NCBI GenBank assembly: GCA_016928575.1
Contig: JAFGKK010000015.1
Span: 44,498 to 108,497, forward strand
Reading direction: 5' to 3'
DNA: 64,000 nucleotides
Source of the DNA: Anaerolineales bacterium
GTDB lineage: Bacteria > Chloroflexota > Anaerolineae > Anaerolineales > RBG-16-64-43
In this document: positions 17,584 to 26,153 of the stretch, in pieces
How positions within the stretch are numbered: the first letter of the stretch is position 1
Layout of the letters: every line of letters begins with the position of its first letter
Program-made: the position numbers and the translations under genes
Notes under the pieces: generated by a model
What the model was told of the DNA's origin: nothing
Databases searched by the model: none
What the model saw: only the letters and a program-made list of their open reading frames with translations

Positions 17584-18204
17584 TCACAGCGGATCCCGAA
17601 TCATCTCGTACATCGGCAGGCCGAACGCGGGAAGGGTGATGGTTCGAATAAGCCGGAATCCATATTTTTCGTACATCGCCACGTTGCGCTCGGTTTCCGT
17701 CTCCAAATAGACAGACCGTTTCTGGCGCCGGCCGGCTTCGATGAGCTCGCCGATCAGCCGCCGACCGATCCCCTTCCCTTGGTGCGCCGGCTCCACGCCA
17801 AGAATCTGAACGTACAGGAACCGCCCGCCCTGCAGCTGCTCCTTCTGATCCAGGGTGAGCTGGCGGAAGATGGAGCCCATCCGGCTCGATAATACAGACC
17901 CGATTTTCATGCCGGAAAGGATCCCCCCGCAGCGGATCAGTCTCCAGGCCGTCATCTCCGCCTGCTCGCCCGGGGTCCATCCGATCATCCCTTCAAGTTT
18001 TTCCGAGGCCGCGAACACCTCTCCGTATTTCAAGCAGTATCGCACCGGCATGGAGAAGACCGCCTCCCTTTGAACAAGGGTCGCTTCCGCGCCGAAAACC
18101 GCGTTCCAGACCGGATCCTCCCGGAAGGCTCTTGCCAACATGGCGCTTGCCTCCGCGATGTCTTTCTTCCGCAGCCGGTACAGTTCGGGGATCGGATCGT
18201 TCAT
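17584..18204 (-). CDS. GNAT-family N-acetyltransferase
   Basis: 206 residues. The acetyl-CoA-binding motif A reads LYVQILGVEPAHQGKGIGRR at about 129-148, with the Q/RxxGxG/A loop. Motif B follows with VYLETETERNVAMYEKYGF, the usual GNAT C-terminal signature. The N-terminal half is more variable, with EASAMLARAFREDP, a pattern seen in GNATs acting on small molecules. The acceptor substrate cannot be inferred. It is monocistronic, lying between the unknown/HAD pair and murJ. Confidence 0.9.
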   Translation of the reverse strand: MNDPIPELYRLRKKDIAEASAMLARAFREDPVWNAVFGAEATLVQREAVFSMPVRYCLKYGEVFAASEKLEGMIGWTPGEQAEMTAWRLIRCGGILSGMKIGSVLSSRMGSIFRQLTLDQKEQLQGGRFLYVQILGVEPAHQGKGIGRRLIGELIEAGRRQKRSVYLETETERNVAMYEKYGFRLIRTITLPAFGLPMYEMIRDPL

Positions 18205-18250
18205 ATCCGTTTCTTCGTCCTTCCTACGGGATGAGACGCCATCCGACGCT

Positions 18251-19555
18251 TCAAAGTATTGCCTCTCGCTTAAGCAGGATCAGTAAAAGAACCGCCTCAA
18301 AGGAATAGGCGCAGGTGTTGGCGATCGCGACTCCCAAGTAGCCGGACCGGGGCGTCAGCAGAAAGCAAAGGAGGATGAACAATATTGCGGTGGCGAACGC
18401 CGCGGCGAGGGGGGTCTTCGCATCCTGGCGGGCGTAAAACGAGCGGACGGCGGTTTCGATCAGGGCGTGGGCGGGCAGGCCGAGAAGAAAGATGCGCGCC
18501 GCGGCGGCCACCATCGCAGATCCCTCGGCCGTAAAAGCCCGGCCTTCGAAAACCAGCCGGACGGCAACTTCCATGAATGGAATTCCGAGGGCGAGGATCG
18601 GAAGCGTCATTGCCAGCGTAGAAGCGAAGGCGCGGCGGATTGTCCGGCGGAATTCCGCCTCCTGCCCGCGGCCGACCTGCTCGGCAAGGGTCGGCAGGAG
18701 GACCGTCCCCAGCGCGGATCCGAGAATCGTTTCAGGCACCTGCAGGATCAGCCAGCCATATGCCAACGCCGTGATCGCGCCGACTCCCAGGCCGGAAGCG
18801 AAGTTGTCGGTGGCGACGAAGATCGTCTGGATTGCGGCCACGGTCAGAATCCGCGGGCCCATCAATGCGGCGGCCTTGAGCACACCCGGAAAGCGCAAGT
18901 CGAGTGAAGGGGTCCACCGGAATTGAAAACGCCGCAGCGCCGGAATCTGGATCGCCAGATGCATCACCGCCCCGAGGATCGTTCCGTACGCCAAACCGTA
19001 AATCCCGTAAGCCGGGACAAGCACCAGCACGCCGATGATTAATCCGCAATTGTAGAGGATCGGCGCCAGCCCGGGCAGCAGGAAATGCTTGTGGGCTTGC
19101 AGGCTTCCCATCACCAATCCGCTGATCGAAAACACCAGCAGGGCGAACAGGTCGAGGCGCATCAGGCTGGCGGTCAGCGCCTGGTGTTCGGCGTCGAAGT
19201 TCGGCACCACGACGTGCGCGACAAACGAATCCGCGAAGACCGCCAATCCGGCGGCCAGCGCGGCGGTGACCAGGAACGCCCAGTTCGCCAAGCGCGAGAA
19301 CAGCGCCCAGGCCGCTTGCCTTCCCTCGCGGTCGAGCGTCTCTGTCAACACGGGGATCACCGCCACGGCCATCGCGCCGCCGGAAATAAGCGCAAAGATC
19401 ATGTCCGGGAGGTTGTTCGCGGCGTTAAAGGCGTCCAGCTGCGTGCCGACTCCAAACGTCCGGCCGATCAGAATCTGCCTGACAAGCGCAATCAGCTTGT
19501 CGGCGGCGAAGAGAAAACCGACGAGCAGAAACGAACGAACCAGGTTGGATTTCAA
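18251..19555 (-). CDS. murJ: MurJ/MviN-type lipid II flippase
   Basis: 434 residues with about 13-14 membrane helices. The N-terminus SNLVRSFLLVGFLF...DKLIALVRQILIGRTFG matches the MurJ first helix and loop, followed by DAFNAANNLPDMIF, the usual signature. MurJ moves lipid II across the membrane for peptidoglycan synthesis. I place the start at TTG 19555: it follows GGAGAGG and overlaps the TGA of the upstream gene (TTGA). The longer ATG frame at 19630 runs through the upstream coding sequence. This implies translational coupling to the C39-like gene. Some MviN homologues are exporters of other polyprenyl-linked glycans. Confidence 0.88.
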   Translation of the reverse strand: MKSNLVRSFLLVGFLFAADKLIALVRQILIGRTFGVGTQLDAFNAANNLPDMIFALISGGAMAVAVIPVLTETLDREGRQAAWALFSRLANWAFLVTAALAAGLAVFADSFVAHVVVPNFDAEHQALTASLMRLDLFALLVFSISGLVMGSLQAHKHFLLPGLAPILYNCGLIIGVLVLVPAYGIYGLAYGTILGAVMHLAIQIPALRRFQFRWTPSLDLRFPGVLKAAALMGPRILTVAAIQTIFVATDNFASGLGVGAITALAYGWLILQVPETILGSALGTVLLPTLAEQVGRGQEAEFRRTIRRAFASTLAMTLPILALGIPFMEVAVRLVFEGRAFTAEGSAMVAAAARIFLLGLPAHALIETAVRSFYARQDAKTPLAAAFATAILFILLCFLLTPRSGYLGVAIANTCAYSFEAVLLLILLKREAIL

Positions 19556-20823
19556 GCGACCTCTCCAAGCAGGGTGAGTTGTTCGAGCGCGGGGGCGAAT
19601 CCGGGGTGGCGGACCAAAGCCTCGCGCCAATCGTCAATCGCTCCCGGGCGGTCCCCCAGCGCATACCGGGCCATACCCCTCCAATACCAGGATTCTTCCA
19701 GATTCTCTTGGACGTACAAGGTGGCGTTCGCCAGATCGACCACGTCCTGGTGGCGGCCGGAGTAATAATAGGCGAAGTAGGGTCCGGTCTGATACCACAG
19801 CATGCGCCAGGGCAACCCGATGTAGCGCGCCATATCATAGGCGTAGGCTGCGTCGACGTATTCCAGGCGGGCGACGTGAGCCGTTCCGAGGTTGAAGTAG
19901 GCGAACGCCTGGGCTTCGTCCTTCAGGGTCCCCGCCTCCAAGCGGGCCAGATCCAATGCTGCCAGACGGTTGTGATCGAGATCCGCATCCGGCCCCAGGA
20001 TGCCCGCCAACTCCGCCTCCCGCTCCCGCGGATACACCACCAGGTAGAGGTAGTTGAACGTCCGCCAATCGTACATCAGGGCATCGTAGTCCACCGAATA
20101 ATCGGGGCCGTGGTAGGAATCCTGTGTCAGAACCGCCCGCCGCGAGTCGTCGTAGCCCACCACCAGGGTGTAGTGTCCCATCCATCCCAGATCCGAACGA
20201 CCCGGCACGACCAATCCCTTCTCAAGCAGCACCGGGAATCCGGCCGCGATCAATTGCCGCACATCCTCCAGCGTTCCGGCTGAGCGGAGGAAGACCCCGT
20301 ACGCCGAGTTCTCCATAATGTAGCGTTCCAATTCGTACGCCATGACGTTCTTGTCTTCCCGGTTGGGCTTGACGGCATTGGCAATCCGGGTTTGGTTGCC
20401 GTCCCAGCCCCAAAAATTCAACAGCATCGAAAGGCTGGCCGGACCGCAGTTGTTCCATCCTTGAAATTCGTGCCCCTCGAAGGGCAGCCTGACCGCATTC
20501 GGGATCGCCGGCCTGGAAGCGGTCGGGGTGACGGTCGGCAGATCCTCCTCGGCGTCCGGAGACGCGGACGGTGGCGAAATCGTCGACTGCGCTTCGGCGA
20601 TTTTAACCGCGGTAAGGGTGCTTTGGATCATCATCACGCGCGAGGGATCGGCCGTCGCAATCGTATCCGGATGCGGGAAGAAACAATCCCGAAGCCGGGC
20701 GCGCACCTCGTCAATCCGCCAGGCAAGCCGTTCGTTCACCGCCGGAATCTGATAAACCAACAGCGCCGTTTCCACCGCGATTATCGCGATCAGCGCCAGG
20801 GTTATGATCTTTCGGATCTTCAT
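19552..20823 (-). CDS. C39-like peptidase with C-terminal TPR repeats
   Basis: 423 residues. A membrane anchor at 5-24 is followed by a Ser/Thr/Pro-rich linker to about 110. A papain-fold C39-like domain comes next, with Cys126 in NNCGPASLSML and His217 in GHYTLVVGYDD. TPR-like repeats at about 300-420 (FNLGTAHVARLEYVDAA, YWRGMARYALGD) resemble those used for protein binding. C39-family members cleave peptides outside or at the membrane. The gene overlaps murJ downstream by the TTGA arrangement, pointing to an envelope role, but the substrate is unknown. Confidence 0.85.
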   Translation of the reverse strand: MKIRKIITLALIAIIAVETALLVYQIPAVNERLAWRIDEVRARLRDCFFPHPDTIATADPSRVMMIQSTLTAVKIAEAQSTISPPSASPDAEEDLPTVTPTASRPAIPNAVRLPFEGHEFQGWNNCGPASLSMLLNFWGWDGNQTRIANAVKPNREDKNVMAYELERYIMENSAYGVFLRSAGTLEDVRQLIAAGFPVLLEKGLVVPGRSDLGWMGHYTLVVGYDDSRRAVLTQDSYHGPDYSVDYDALMYDWRTFNYLYLVVYPREREAELAGILGPDADLDHNRLAALDLARLEAGTLKDEAQAFAYFNLGTAHVARLEYVDAAYAYDMARYIGLPWRMLWYQTGPYFAYYYSGRHQDVVDLANATLYVQENLEESWYWRGMARYALGDRPGAIDDWREALVRHPGFAPALEQLTLLGEVA

Positions 20824-20858
20824 AAAGTACGTCCTGCGGACTCCGCCGGATCTCCGTG

Positions 20859-20864
20859 ATTATA
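20859..20864 (-). promoter_or_regulatory. -10 box for the C39-peptidase/murJ operon
   Basis: TATAAT on the minus strand, 35 nt before ATG 20823. No convincing -35 element. Confidence 0.45.
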
Positions 20865-21466
20865 CTGTCCGATATCCTAGGCCGTTGTGTTCCATGCCCG
20901 CGCAGAACCGCATATTTGTATCACACACGGAACCCGGTCGGTGAGGGGGTTGGCGCGCATCGGGTGATCGGAGGACAAACGCCGGTCGGGAATCGTGCGA
21001 CTGTAAAAACGGCGTGCAACTCCCCGCTCGATGCGCTTTGGCCGAGTGCGGAAAGAGTCCTGACTTTTTGTTGGTCGATGCGGCCTCGGCCCGCCCGAGG
21101 GCTTGCCGGAGCGGATAGAGCCCTCTCTTTTTCTTCGGATAAGAATGGCGGCCTTATCCCCTTCGGCCGTTTGCAGCAACTACATCATCCAGGGCTTTTC
21201 TTCCCACTCCGGCGGGGAAGGTTTACCTTTTCTGAAATTTCTGTACTTGCGCAGTCTGTATATGCTGGTGAAAAAAAGCATCACCGGCGTTCTTGGTTTT
21301 TTTCTCCATCCCGGGGCCCGCCCTCGCGGAGCGGGGGGTGCTCGAAGCCGTGATTTAGTGATTTTTAATAATTCGACCGATGCCGCCTAACATCACCCTC
21401 AGCGAAGAACACGCAGAGGACAGGCACCGGGATGACGATCGCCGGCTGAGCAATTGTTAATTACTT
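20865..21466. other. Long non-coding stretch
   Basis: About 600 bases with no ORF of coding character on either strand. No tRNA or known riboswitch fold is apparent. It leads into a MITE-like element at 21467. Base composition is like the rest of the window. Confidence 0.5.
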
Positions 21467-21665
21467 CGTATCCATTCAGCCTCAGGAGGATTTAAAAGAA
21501 ATCCTGCCCTTTTCCATCCTCACTCCTATCCCCTGTCCCTCCCCCCGCTCCGCTCGAGGACAGGCTTTCTCCCTCTTCTGACATAAGTCAGGAGAGGGGG
21601 AAGGGGGTGTGGGGGTTGGGGTTGGGAGTGTGGAAAGGGCAGGGCCGGGGGGCTGAGGAGATACA
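21467..21665 (-). mobile_element. MITE-like element, copy B (reverse orientation)
   Basis: A 199-bp non-coding element nearly identical, reverse-complemented, to the one at 44682-44877. On the minus strand it starts TGTATCTCCTCAGCC and ends CTGAATGGATACG, imperfect terminal inverted repeats. Inside are long C-runs, a conserved hairpin (TCCTGACTTATGTCAGAAGA) and CCTGTCCTCGAGCGGAGCG. The flanking hexamers TTACTT and TTTCTT match at 5 of 6 positions, suggesting a decayed target duplication. It has no coding capacity and would need a transposase in trans. Confidence 0.75.
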
Positions 21666-21708
21666 TTTCTTTTATAAAGGCTGGGGCGGCGGATCGCGGC
21701 TCGGGTGA

Positions 21709-22404
21709 TCAGTCCGGCGGATTTACCATCCGCCGAGCTTCCTCGCGCAATTGCGGATCGGGGATATCCGTGACGGAATAATACTCGACGCCGTCCACTT
21801 CAACGATGTTCCGTCCGGGGATCTGCACGACCGTTATCCGCTCCCGGGGATCACCGCGGCCGGCCTCCGGTCTTTCAACTTCCAGCGTTTCGAGCACCTG
21901 TCGAAGAAAGCCGTTCTCCGGTTGCCGGTTTGCCATCTCGGCTACCACCCGGCGCAGGATTGCTTGGCGCTCTTCGGCGGATCCGCTTTCCGCGTCCGCC
22001 GCCGCGGCCATCTGGACACGCTTGCCGACCTCGATAAGGGCGGACAGTTCCGGCATTACGCCGCACAGGATTTTTTGAAGCGGCGATTCCAATTCCTTCC
22101 CGAAAGGCACATTGGATCCGGCCGTCTTTAAAACAGCGTGGGCTTCCTCCCGTATCCGCGCCGATACGGGTTGTTGCGCGGCAACGGCCGGTATCTCTGC
22201 CCGCTCGTCCAACCATTGCCGGTACGATCCGGAAAGGTCAGGCGGATCGGATATATCCGCCCGGATCTTTTTCCGCTCCTTCGGCGCGGGAACGGTACTG
22301 CTCTCTCCGCGCCGCGTGCGGATTCCCCATAGGATCGTCGCCGCGAGCAGGAATAACAAAAGGACAAACCCGGCGGCGATCGCCGCAAGCATCACCGATG
22401 ACAT
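21709..22404 (-). CDS. Membrane-anchored protein of unknown function
   Basis: ATG 22404 is chosen because GGAGGG precedes it and the protein then opens with a membrane helix (MLAAIAAGFVLLLFLL, about residues 5-27). The 231-residue product then has a basic, charged cytoplasmic region with helical, possibly coiled-coil segments and a short C-terminal beta-rich motif (QIPGRNIVEVDGVEYYSVTD) near 190-215. I do not recognise a family. It lies downstream of the trehalose operon after a 280-nt gap and is probably a separate unit. Confidence 0.7.
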   Translation of the reverse strand: MSSVMLAAIAAGFVLLLFLLAATILWGIRTRRGESSTVPAPKERKKIRADISDPPDLSGSYRQWLDERAEIPAVAAQQPVSARIREEAHAVLKTAGSNVPFGKELESPLQKILCGVMPELSALIEVGKRVQMAAAADAESGSAEERQAILRRVVAEMANRQPENGFLRQVLETLEVERPEAGRGDPRERITVVQIPGRNIVEVDGVEYYSVTDIPDPQLREEARRMVNPPD

Positions 22405-22684
22405 GAAGCCCTCCAGCTGCTTGTCCGGCAACGACCTTCGTGCGGATGGAGCAGGGGGCAGTCCACAAATCTTTCCCATTCCGGCGGTTTCGGAGCCGCC
22501 GTAAGCCATGGAACAGACTGCCCTGCTCGGCCGAGATGGAACCGCCTGCAATCCACGATTCGGATTCCCGGCGCCGCAGAATGAATCATATCATGGGAGC
22601 GGCATCCGCCTCCGCGGATGGAACGGGAACCATCGGACTCGTGTCTGTTCCCTCCTCCGGGGGCGGCAGGCGCCGGGATCGCTT

Positions 22685-24883
22685 TTAACCGCCCGACGTC
22701 CGATCCGGGGACCGGGCCGCCCAATCGAGAAACGCTTCCAGCCGTTCCCGGACCGCCTGGGGATTTTGCAAACGTATGAGCGCTCTGGTCTCCGGTTGAC
22801 GAGATCCCACCACGACGGGGATTCCGCCCCGGCGCCGAACGGCGCCGAACGCTTCCTCATCCTTGTCGTCGTCCCCGAAATACACCGGCAACATTCGAGG
22901 GCTTCCATACCCATCCAGAAGCCAATCCACCGTACGGCGTTTGCTCGCGTTCGCCGGCGCCGCCTCAAGGAAGCGATCTCCGCCCAAGAGCCGAAAGTCC
23001 CTTCCATCGAGAAAGGTTTCGGCCGCAGCCCGGGCGGTTTTCAACACAACTTGGGCGTCCGCCTCATCGGCAAAGCGTGCGTGCAATGCCACCGCCATCC
23101 CTTTGTCTTCGATCAGGAAGCCCGCCCGATCTTTCGTCAGGTGTTTCCACTCGCGCGCAATCGTTTCCAACGCCGGCCTCAGGCGTTCCGTGTCCGGCCG
23201 CCGCAGGAGGGTTCCGTCCGCCGTTTGGATTTCAATCCCGTATGTTCCTGCCAGCATCAAGCCGTTGATGGGGAACATCCTCCGTAGGGACGACAGCGGG
23301 CGTCCGCTGAGGATGACCGGGCGGAACATCCCGTTGCCCGCCAGCCGCGATAGCAGGTCGAGCAACCCCCGGTCCGGCACGGCCTCCTCGGGCGAACGGG
23401 CAATCGGCACCAGCGTTCCGTCAAAATCCAGGAAAATCCAAACCCGGCCTCCTGTCTGCAGAGCGGACTTGATGGGTTCCATCCACGGCGATTGATCTCC
23501 GGCCGGCGTCCCCCGCATCGCGTCGAGGAATTCCTCCGTCCACCAGGCGATATCCTGCGCGCGGATCCGATCCTGCATCTTCCGCATCCGCCGCCGTTGT
23601 TCTTCGTTTGGCATCCGGATCGCCCGCTCCATGGCATCGGTCATCTCCTCGATGCTGTATGGATTGACCGGGATCGCCTCCGGAAGCTGTTTAGCCACCC
23701 CGGCGAACTCGCTGAGGATCAGGGCGCCGTCCCCGTCCAACCGCGAAGCGGCGAACTCCTTGGCCACCAGGTTCAATCCATCGCGCAGCGGGGTGATGAG
23801 CGCGACATCCGAAAGGCAGTAATACGCCACAAGATCGTTTAGGGTGAAGGAGCGGTAGAGGTATCGGATGGGGATCCATACGTCGTTGCTGAATCGGCCG
23901 TTGATCCGGCCGACGGTTTCGTCGATTTCCCGCTTCTTCTGCTGATAGGCGGTGACCGTCTGGCGCGATGGGGTGACGATCTGGATCAGGGTTACCGCCC
24001 CGATATATCCGGGATTCCGGTCCAGGAGGTTTTCCATGGCGCGGAGCCGCTCCAAGATCCCCTTGGTGTAATCCATGCGCTCGACTCCCAGCAGAACCAC
24101 CTGCCCGGGAAGCGCTTGTTTCAATCCCTGCACCCGCTTCTGCACCCGCTCCTGCCGCGCCAGGCGTTCCACTCCCTGGTAGTCGATTCCGATCGGCCGG
24201 GCCATGACCCGCGTCCACCGGCCGGACCAATGGATGAATTCGCCGTCCACTTCCGCGCCCAGCAATTCGGCCGCCGCTTCGCGGAAATTTTCCGCGTATT
24301 CGGGAATGTGAAATCCGACCAATCCATTGGCCAGCAGGCCTTCAAGCAATTGCCTGCGCCAGGGGAAGGTTCGAAAGATTTCGGGCGGCGGGAAGGGGAT
24401 GTGCCAGAAGAACGCCAGGCGCGCAGTCGGACGGTCGGCCCGAAGAAACCGCGGGACAAGCGCCAATTGATAGTCGTGGACCCATACCAAGTCCCCCTCC
24501 TCCATTTCCGCCAGAGTCTCCGCGGCGAACAAACGGTTGACCTCTTCATACAATTTCCATTCGGCTGCGTCATAGCGAACCCGTCCGAGAAAGGAATGGC
24601 AAAGCGGCCACAAAGCTGAATTGGCAACCCCCCTGTAGAAACCCTGTTCCTGCTCGCGGGAAAGCCCAAGCTGGCGAAGGGTGAAGTTCGAACGTCCGGC
24701 GGTGTCCGGAAACCGTCCTTCGGGTTCTCCCCAAGCGACCCACACGCCGCCCTTTTGCATCATCATCGGAAGGACGGATGTCACCAGCCCGCCGATGTGC
24801 TTGTTCCGCTTAACGCCGGATTTAGTCCGCGCCAATTTAAAGGGGCCGCGGTTTGAAACCACAATCAGCTTTTCTCCGCTCAT
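22685..24883 (-). CDS. Bifunctional trehalose-6-phosphate synthase/phosphatase
   Basis: 732 residues. The N-terminal GT20 domain (1 to about 465) has SNRGPF, GGLVTSVLP, WVHDYQLALVP, HIPFPPPEIF and the C-terminal REGLNLV-equivalent LRDGLNLVAKEF. The C-terminal HAD phosphatase (about 485-732) has FLDFDGTLVPI, LSGRPL and GDDKDEEAFGAV. Together they convert UDP-glucose and glucose-6-phosphate to trehalose via trehalose-6-phosphate. OtsA-OtsB fusions are known in several phyla and in eukaryotes. The gene starts 1 nt after the stop of the upstream glycosyltransferase and is the last of three coupled genes. The acceptor could differ from glucose-6-phosphate, but the motifs favour trehalose. Confidence 0.92.
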   Translation of the reverse strand: MSGEKLIVVSNRGPFKLARTKSGVKRNKHIGGLVTSVLPMMMQKGGVWVAWGEPEGRFPDTAGRSNFTLRQLGLSREQEQGFYRGVANSALWPLCHSFLGRVRYDAAEWKLYEEVNRLFAAETLAEMEEGDLVWVHDYQLALVPRFLRADRPTARLAFFWHIPFPPPEIFRTFPWRRQLLEGLLANGLVGFHIPEYAENFREAAAELLGAEVDGEFIHWSGRWTRVMARPIGIDYQGVERLARQERVQKRVQGLKQALPGQVVLLGVERMDYTKGILERLRAMENLLDRNPGYIGAVTLIQIVTPSRQTVTAYQQKKREIDETVGRINGRFSNDVWIPIRYLYRSFTLNDLVAYYCLSDVALITPLRDGLNLVAKEFAASRLDGDGALILSEFAGVAKQLPEAIPVNPYSIEEMTDAMERAIRMPNEEQRRRMRKMQDRIRAQDIAWWTEEFLDAMRGTPAGDQSPWMEPIKSALQTGGRVWIFLDFDGTLVPIARSPEEAVPDRGLLDLLSRLAGNGMFRPVILSGRPLSSLRRMFPINGLMLAGTYGIEIQTADGTLLRRPDTERLRPALETIAREWKHLTKDRAGFLIEDKGMAVALHARFADEADAQVVLKTARAAAETFLDGRDFRLLGGDRFLEAAPANASKRRTVDWLLDGYGSPRMLPVYFGDDDKDEEAFGAVRRRGGIPVVVGSRQPETRALIRLQNPQAVRERLEAFLDWAARSPDRTSGG

Positions 24884-24884
24884 C

Positions 24885-26153
24885 TCATCGCCTCTTCGTT
24901 TCCCTTGCGGGGCAAACCAACTCCCGAATCGACCGGCAATATACGGCTTCCCAGGTTAACTCTCGGCGGATGCTCCGGCGAAGCCGGAATTCCTTATCGG
25001 CCGCCATCCAGTCCAGGATCCGCCGCGCCGCCTCCTCCGGCGTTCCGCCGGGATCAAGCACGTGAACGAGTTCCGGATCGATGTTCTCCATGGCGGGCAT
25101 TCGCGAGGCGAACACCGCCCGGCCGGCCAATCCCGCCTCCAGGACCGGCATGCCGAAACCCTCCCGCAGACTTGGCATCAGCATCAGGTCGCACAACCTA
25201 TACAACTCTCCCATCACACCGTCGTCCAATCCCGGCGAATCCGGTTTGGGAGGCAACTCCTCAAATAAGAAATAGGCCGCCCGATCCAAATTCAGATTCT
25301 TGCGCAAATCCTTGATCTGGCCGACATAGGTACGGATATCCGCCGCATGCGGATCCGGGGGCCCGCTGACGACCAACCTGGCTTCCACGCCGGCATCGCG
25401 CACGGCGGCCGTCAGCCGCAAGGCGAATTCGATGTTTTTCGCCCGGGTTATCCGGACCGGCATGAACAGGATCAGATCCGCCGAGGCCCAGCGTATACGC
25501 CCCGCAATCCGGCGGCCGGTTTCGGACAATCCCAACAGTGTTTCCGGATCGACGCCGTTGGGGATGATCCGGATCGATTCAGGCGGACACCGGAAGGTTT
25601 TCGCCAACAGGTCGCGCCGCGCGCCGGAGACCGCGGCGTAGGCAACCTGAGATCTTTTTTTCTTCAGCAGCGACCAGGGAAACCCCTCCTTCGGGGGGCT
25701 CTTCCGGGAGGGGCGGATATACCGGGAAAGGTCGTGGCACCAGGAGATCGCCCGCTTTCGCGGCCGGCGATCGAGCCACTCGTGCAAAGCCGCGGTCAAC
25801 GGAAGGTTAAGGTGCAGGTGCATGACGTTATGCAGAATCACCACATCCGCCCACTCGAGGTGCGGGAACAGCGCCTCCCGGATTCGTCGTTGCAGCGCCG
25901 CAAAATCCGCGGCAGGCTCGCCGCGCAATAAATCCGCTAAAACCTTCCGGACCTCCGGATGTGCCGCATCCAATTCCCGCAGGATCACCTGCGAGGACGG
26001 GTCTCCCCGGCCCGCCAGTACGCGCACCGGATGACCGTCTTCGGCCAACAGGCGCTCATGCTGCGCCATGACCTTTTCCACGCCGCCGATAACCGGAAAC
26101 GCGGTGTAATGCAGCAACAACACCCTGGGATTCGCCGCGCGCACGTCGCTCAT
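24885..26153 (-). CDS. GT4-family glycosyltransferase
   Basis: 422 residues from ATG 26153, which overlaps the previous stop by ATGA. It has a GT-B fold: an N-terminal Rossmann domain opening VLLLHYTAFPVIGGVEKVM, the linker IPNGVDPETLL near 190, the donor-binding domain with ILFMPVRITRAKNIEFAL and the nucleotide-sugar motif LREGFGMPVLEAGLAG near 345. GT4 includes trehalose synthases (TreT), sucrose synthases and enzymes for mannosylglucosylglycerate-type solutes. The operon with OtsAB and a GH63-type hydrolase suggests a soluble glucoside product; donor and acceptor are unproven. Confidence 0.88.
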   Translation of the reverse strand: MSDVRAANPRVLLLHYTAFPVIGGVEKVMAQHERLLAEDGHPVRVLAGRGDPSSQVILRELDAAHPEVRKVLADLLRGEPAADFAALQRRIREALFPHLEWADVVILHNVMHLHLNLPLTAALHEWLDRRPRKRAISWCHDLSRYIRPSRKSPPKEGFPWSLLKKKRSQVAYAAVSGARRDLLAKTFRCPPESIRIIPNGVDPETLLGLSETGRRIAGRIRWASADLILFMPVRITRAKNIEFALRLTAAVRDAGVEARLVVSGPPDPHAADIRTYVGQIKDLRKNLNLDRAAYFLFEELPPKPDSPGLDDGVMGELYRLCDLMLMPSLREGFGMPVLEAGLAGRAVFASRMPAMENIDPELVHVLDPGGTPEEAARRILDWMAADKEFRLRRSIRRELTWEAVYCRSIRELVCPARETKRR

